Assembly (NCBI GenBank): GCA_040081265.1
Contig: JBEBGV010000140.1
Coordinates: 1 to 5,863, forward strand
Reading direction: 5' to 3'
Length of the DNA: 5,863 nt
Origin: JBEBGV01 sp040081265
GTDB taxonomy: Bacteria > Acidobacteriota > Vicinamibacteria > Vicinamibacterales > UBA2999
Below the pieces are notes generated by a model. It made no database searches and was not told where the DNA came from. It saw only the letters and a list, made by a program, of their open reading frames with translations. Numbering within the stretch: the first letter of the stretch is position 1; the number at the start of each line of letters is the position of its first letter. The position numbers and the translations under genes are program-made. Below, one piece after another: positions 4,779 through 5,863 of this stretch.

Positions 4779-5363
4779 TCACGTGAAACTGAACCAGCCG
4801 GTGATAATGTACTTCTCTTCCGTGGGGGACACCACCCCCCTATGATGATGCGTCCAGTCTGAAGGCCAGATTAAGGTCAGACCTTTCCGCGGCTGCACGG
4901 TCACGCCCTGATACAGGAACTCGGTGCCTCCGGCGTCCTCGACGTCGTTCAGGTAGGTCATGAACACCAGATGGCGCGCCGCCGCCGGCATCCCCTTCCC
5001 CCACCGTTCGCAGTGCCAGATCTTGTAGCCCCCGCCAGGCGCATAGTGCTGGATGTTGATGCGCTCGGTGATGCCCCAGGCGTCAAGCGTGGCGCTGGCC
5101 TGGTATTTCTCGACGTACTGCTGGCAGACGACCCTGAGGTTGTTCAAGTACTTCAGCACCGGAGCATCGGTGAAGTGATCGCCGTCGATCTGGAGGTCAC
5201 GGGAGTCCTTGATGTCCAGGTCGACCTCACCCTCGCCCACCTGTCCCGCCACGACATGCTCGCTGTTCTTGAAGTAGGCGACGAGATCGTCGCACACGTC
5301 CAGTTCCGGGATGAACCAGGCGCCGATGAACGATTGCCGTCCACCAAGGTCCACCTCAGTCAT
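4779..5363 (-). CDS. 2-oxoglutarate/Fe(II)-dependent oxygenase (prolyl 4-hydroxylase-like)
   Basis: This 194-residue protein has no signal peptide and so is cytoplasmic. It has the double-stranded beta-helix layout of the prolyl-4-hydroxylase-like 2OG oxygenases, related to the short forms also seen in phages. The iron site is read as H117-x-E119 in GGGYKIWHCERW, plus a distal His in DWTHHHRG (H172 or H174). K184 in EEKYIITGWFSF is the likely 2-oxoglutarate carboxylate anchor. The core strand RHLVFMTYLNDVEDAGGTEF (130-149) is characteristic. The proximal acid is Glu rather than the more common Asp. The substrate is unknown: a protein side chain, nucleobase or small molecule are all possible. 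ATG 5361-5363 is supported by GAGG (5371-5368) 4 nt upstream. A weak promoter candidate lies at 5412-5384. It diverges from the alcohol dehydrogenase gene and precedes the LPMO-like gene on the same strand. Confidence 0.88.
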   Translation of the reverse strand: MTEVDLGGRQSFIGAWFIPELDVCDDLVAYFKNSEHVVAGQVGEGEVDLDIKDSRDLQIDGDHFTDAPVLKYLNNLRVVCQQYVEKYQASATLDAWGITERINIQHYAPGGGYKIWHCERWGKGMPAAARHLVFMTYLNDVEDAGGTEFLYQGVTVQPRKGLTLIWPSDWTHHHRGVVSPTEEKYIITGWFSFT

Positions 5364-5383
5364 GCATCCTCACAATGTGGCGG

Positions 5384-5412
5384 ATTCTGTCCCGCCGACG
5401 CCACTTCTGCAA
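5384..5412 (-). promoter_or_regulatory. Weak candidate promoter for the 2OG oxygenase gene
   Basis: TTGCAG (5412-5407) and CAGAAT (5389-5384) are separated by 17 bp, matching 3 of 6 and 4 of 6 consensus bases. Position is suitable, with a start near 5377 and a short leader holding GAGG. The match is weak and chance is possible. Confidence 0.3.
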
Positions 5413-5438
5413 CAGCGTTTGCGGCAGCTGCCCACTTT

Positions 5439-5474
5439 CTGTCGTTGACAGCACCCGGCCCGCGGACCCATGAT
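5439..5474 (+). promoter_or_regulatory. Candidate promoter and overlapping dyad upstream of the alcohol dehydrogenase
   Basis: TTGACA (5445-5450) matches the -35 consensus fully. CATGAT (5469-5474) matches 4 of 6 bases of the -10, with an 18-bp spacer and a start near 5482. The -35 is embedded in a perfect dyad CTGTC-GTT-GACAG (5439-5451), which could be a regulator half-site pair. The leader carries GGAGG (5486-5490) 8 nt before the ATG. Confidence 0.5.
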
Positions 5475-5498
5475 TCGCCCCGCACGGAGGACAGAACC

Positions 5499-5863
5499 AT
5501 GAGCAGCGAGTTCGACGACCTCGGCGGCGCTTCGCACCCCCTTCTCCCCGAACACCCGCTCTCGCGTCGTGACCTGCTCAGGCGCGGCATCACTGCCGCA
5601 GCCGGCAGCGCGGCGCTCCTCGGCAGCGGCACCGCCGCGTTCGCCCAGGCACCGGCGGTGCAGACCGGTACGCAGGCAGGCAGGACGTTCCGCGCGTTCA
5701 TCAGCCCTCCCGGTGGCGGACAACTGCGCAGCGTGGAAACCGTGACGCTGCGCGCGATTCAGGATCATCAGGTCGTCATCCGCACCGAGGCGGCGCAGGC
5801 CTGCTACTCGATCGTCAACCTGCTCGCTCCCGTGGCACCGCCGGCGCCTCCAGCCCCCGGGGC
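5499..5863 (+). CDS. Tat-exported zinc-dependent alcohol dehydrogenase, N-terminal part (3' end outside window)
   Basis: 121 residues are visible and the frame runs off the right edge. A Tat signal is clear: SRRDLLRRG (twin Arg at 23-24), a moderately hydrophobic Ala/Gly segment, and an expected cleavage after AFA (47-49). The mature part (TFRAFISPP, then VETVTLRAIQDHQVVIRTEAAQACYS) matches the start of the GroES-like domain of medium-chain zinc alcohol dehydrogenases. C102 in the ACYS motif sits where the first catalytic-zinc Cys is found in that family. A Pro/Ala-rich stretch follows (111-121). From memory, Tat-bearing 'Zn-dependent alcohol dehydrogenases' of this type occur in Acidobacteriota. 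The NAD(P)-binding domain is beyond the window, so cofactor and substrate cannot be judged. ATG 5499 is supported by GGAGG (5486-5490). It diverges from the 2OG oxygenase gene. Confidence 0.78.
   Translation, partial: MSSEFDDLGGASHPLLPEHPLSRRDLLRRGITAAAGSAALLGSGTAAFAQAPAVQTGTQAGRTFRAFISPPGGGQLRSVETVTLRAIQDHQVVIRTEAAQACYSIVNLLAPVAPPAPPAPG

Noticed and set aside
1..5863. A new defence, mobile or CRISPR-like system
   Set aside because: I looked for repeat arrays, nucleases, transposases, integrases, toxin-antitoxin pairs and structured RNA on both strands and found none. The clearest system present is arsenic resistance.

Overview
The window is GC-rich, densely coded DNA. I infer an uncultured soil or groundwater bacterium, most likely Acidobacteriota (Vicinamibacteria-like). 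The basis is recalled resemblance of several products: the SCE4755-type monooxygenase-like protein, the Tat-exported alcohol dehydrogenase, and the C-terminal domain at the left edge. There is no rRNA or other phylogenetic marker, so this placement is tentative. I see no tRNA, rRNA, CRISPR array, insertion sequence or phage gene.

Layout. The left edge (2-295, +) is the 3' end of a conserved hypothetical gene. It converges on a small CsbD-family stress-protein gene (300-515, -) with only 4 bp between the stops. A 152-bp gap with two small palindromes follows.

Next is a compact arsenic-resistance locus. On the minus strand lies arsR - aquaporin - arsC (2101 down to 668), whose genes overlap by 11 and 4 nt and so look translationally coupled. 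Diverging on the plus strand is arsM (2183-3079), followed 25 bp later by a DUF2164 gene (3105-3359). The 81-bp arsR/arsM spacer holds a good promoter for arsM. It also holds two copies of an 18-bp imperfect palindrome with identical arms, 34 bp apart, placed on the -35 and on the -10/start region. These are probable ArsR operators.

The right part has three minus-strand genes, from distal to proximal: a secreted cupin-like protein (3368-3979), a secreted histidine-brace (LPMO-like, SCE4755-type) protein (4067-4684), and a 2-oxoglutarate/Fe(II) oxygenase (4779-5363). A strong intrinsic terminator (4012-4041) separates the first two. Diverging from the oxygenase is the 5' part of a Tat-exported zinc alcohol dehydrogenase (5499 to the window end), with its own candidate promoter overlapping a 13-bp dyad.

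How the genes work together. In the arsenic locus, ArsR should repress both transcription units until As(III) binds. ArsC reduces arsenate to arsenite, the aquaporin-type channel would let arsenite leave down its gradient (the arrangement known from Sinorhizobium meliloti aqpS), and ArsM methylates what remains. No ArsB or Acr3 pump gene is in the window. The three minus-strand genes on the right encode a putative copper protein, a putative non-haem iron enzyme and a cupin. Nothing in the sequence ties them to arsenic, and the terminator argues that the cupin gene is transcribed separately.
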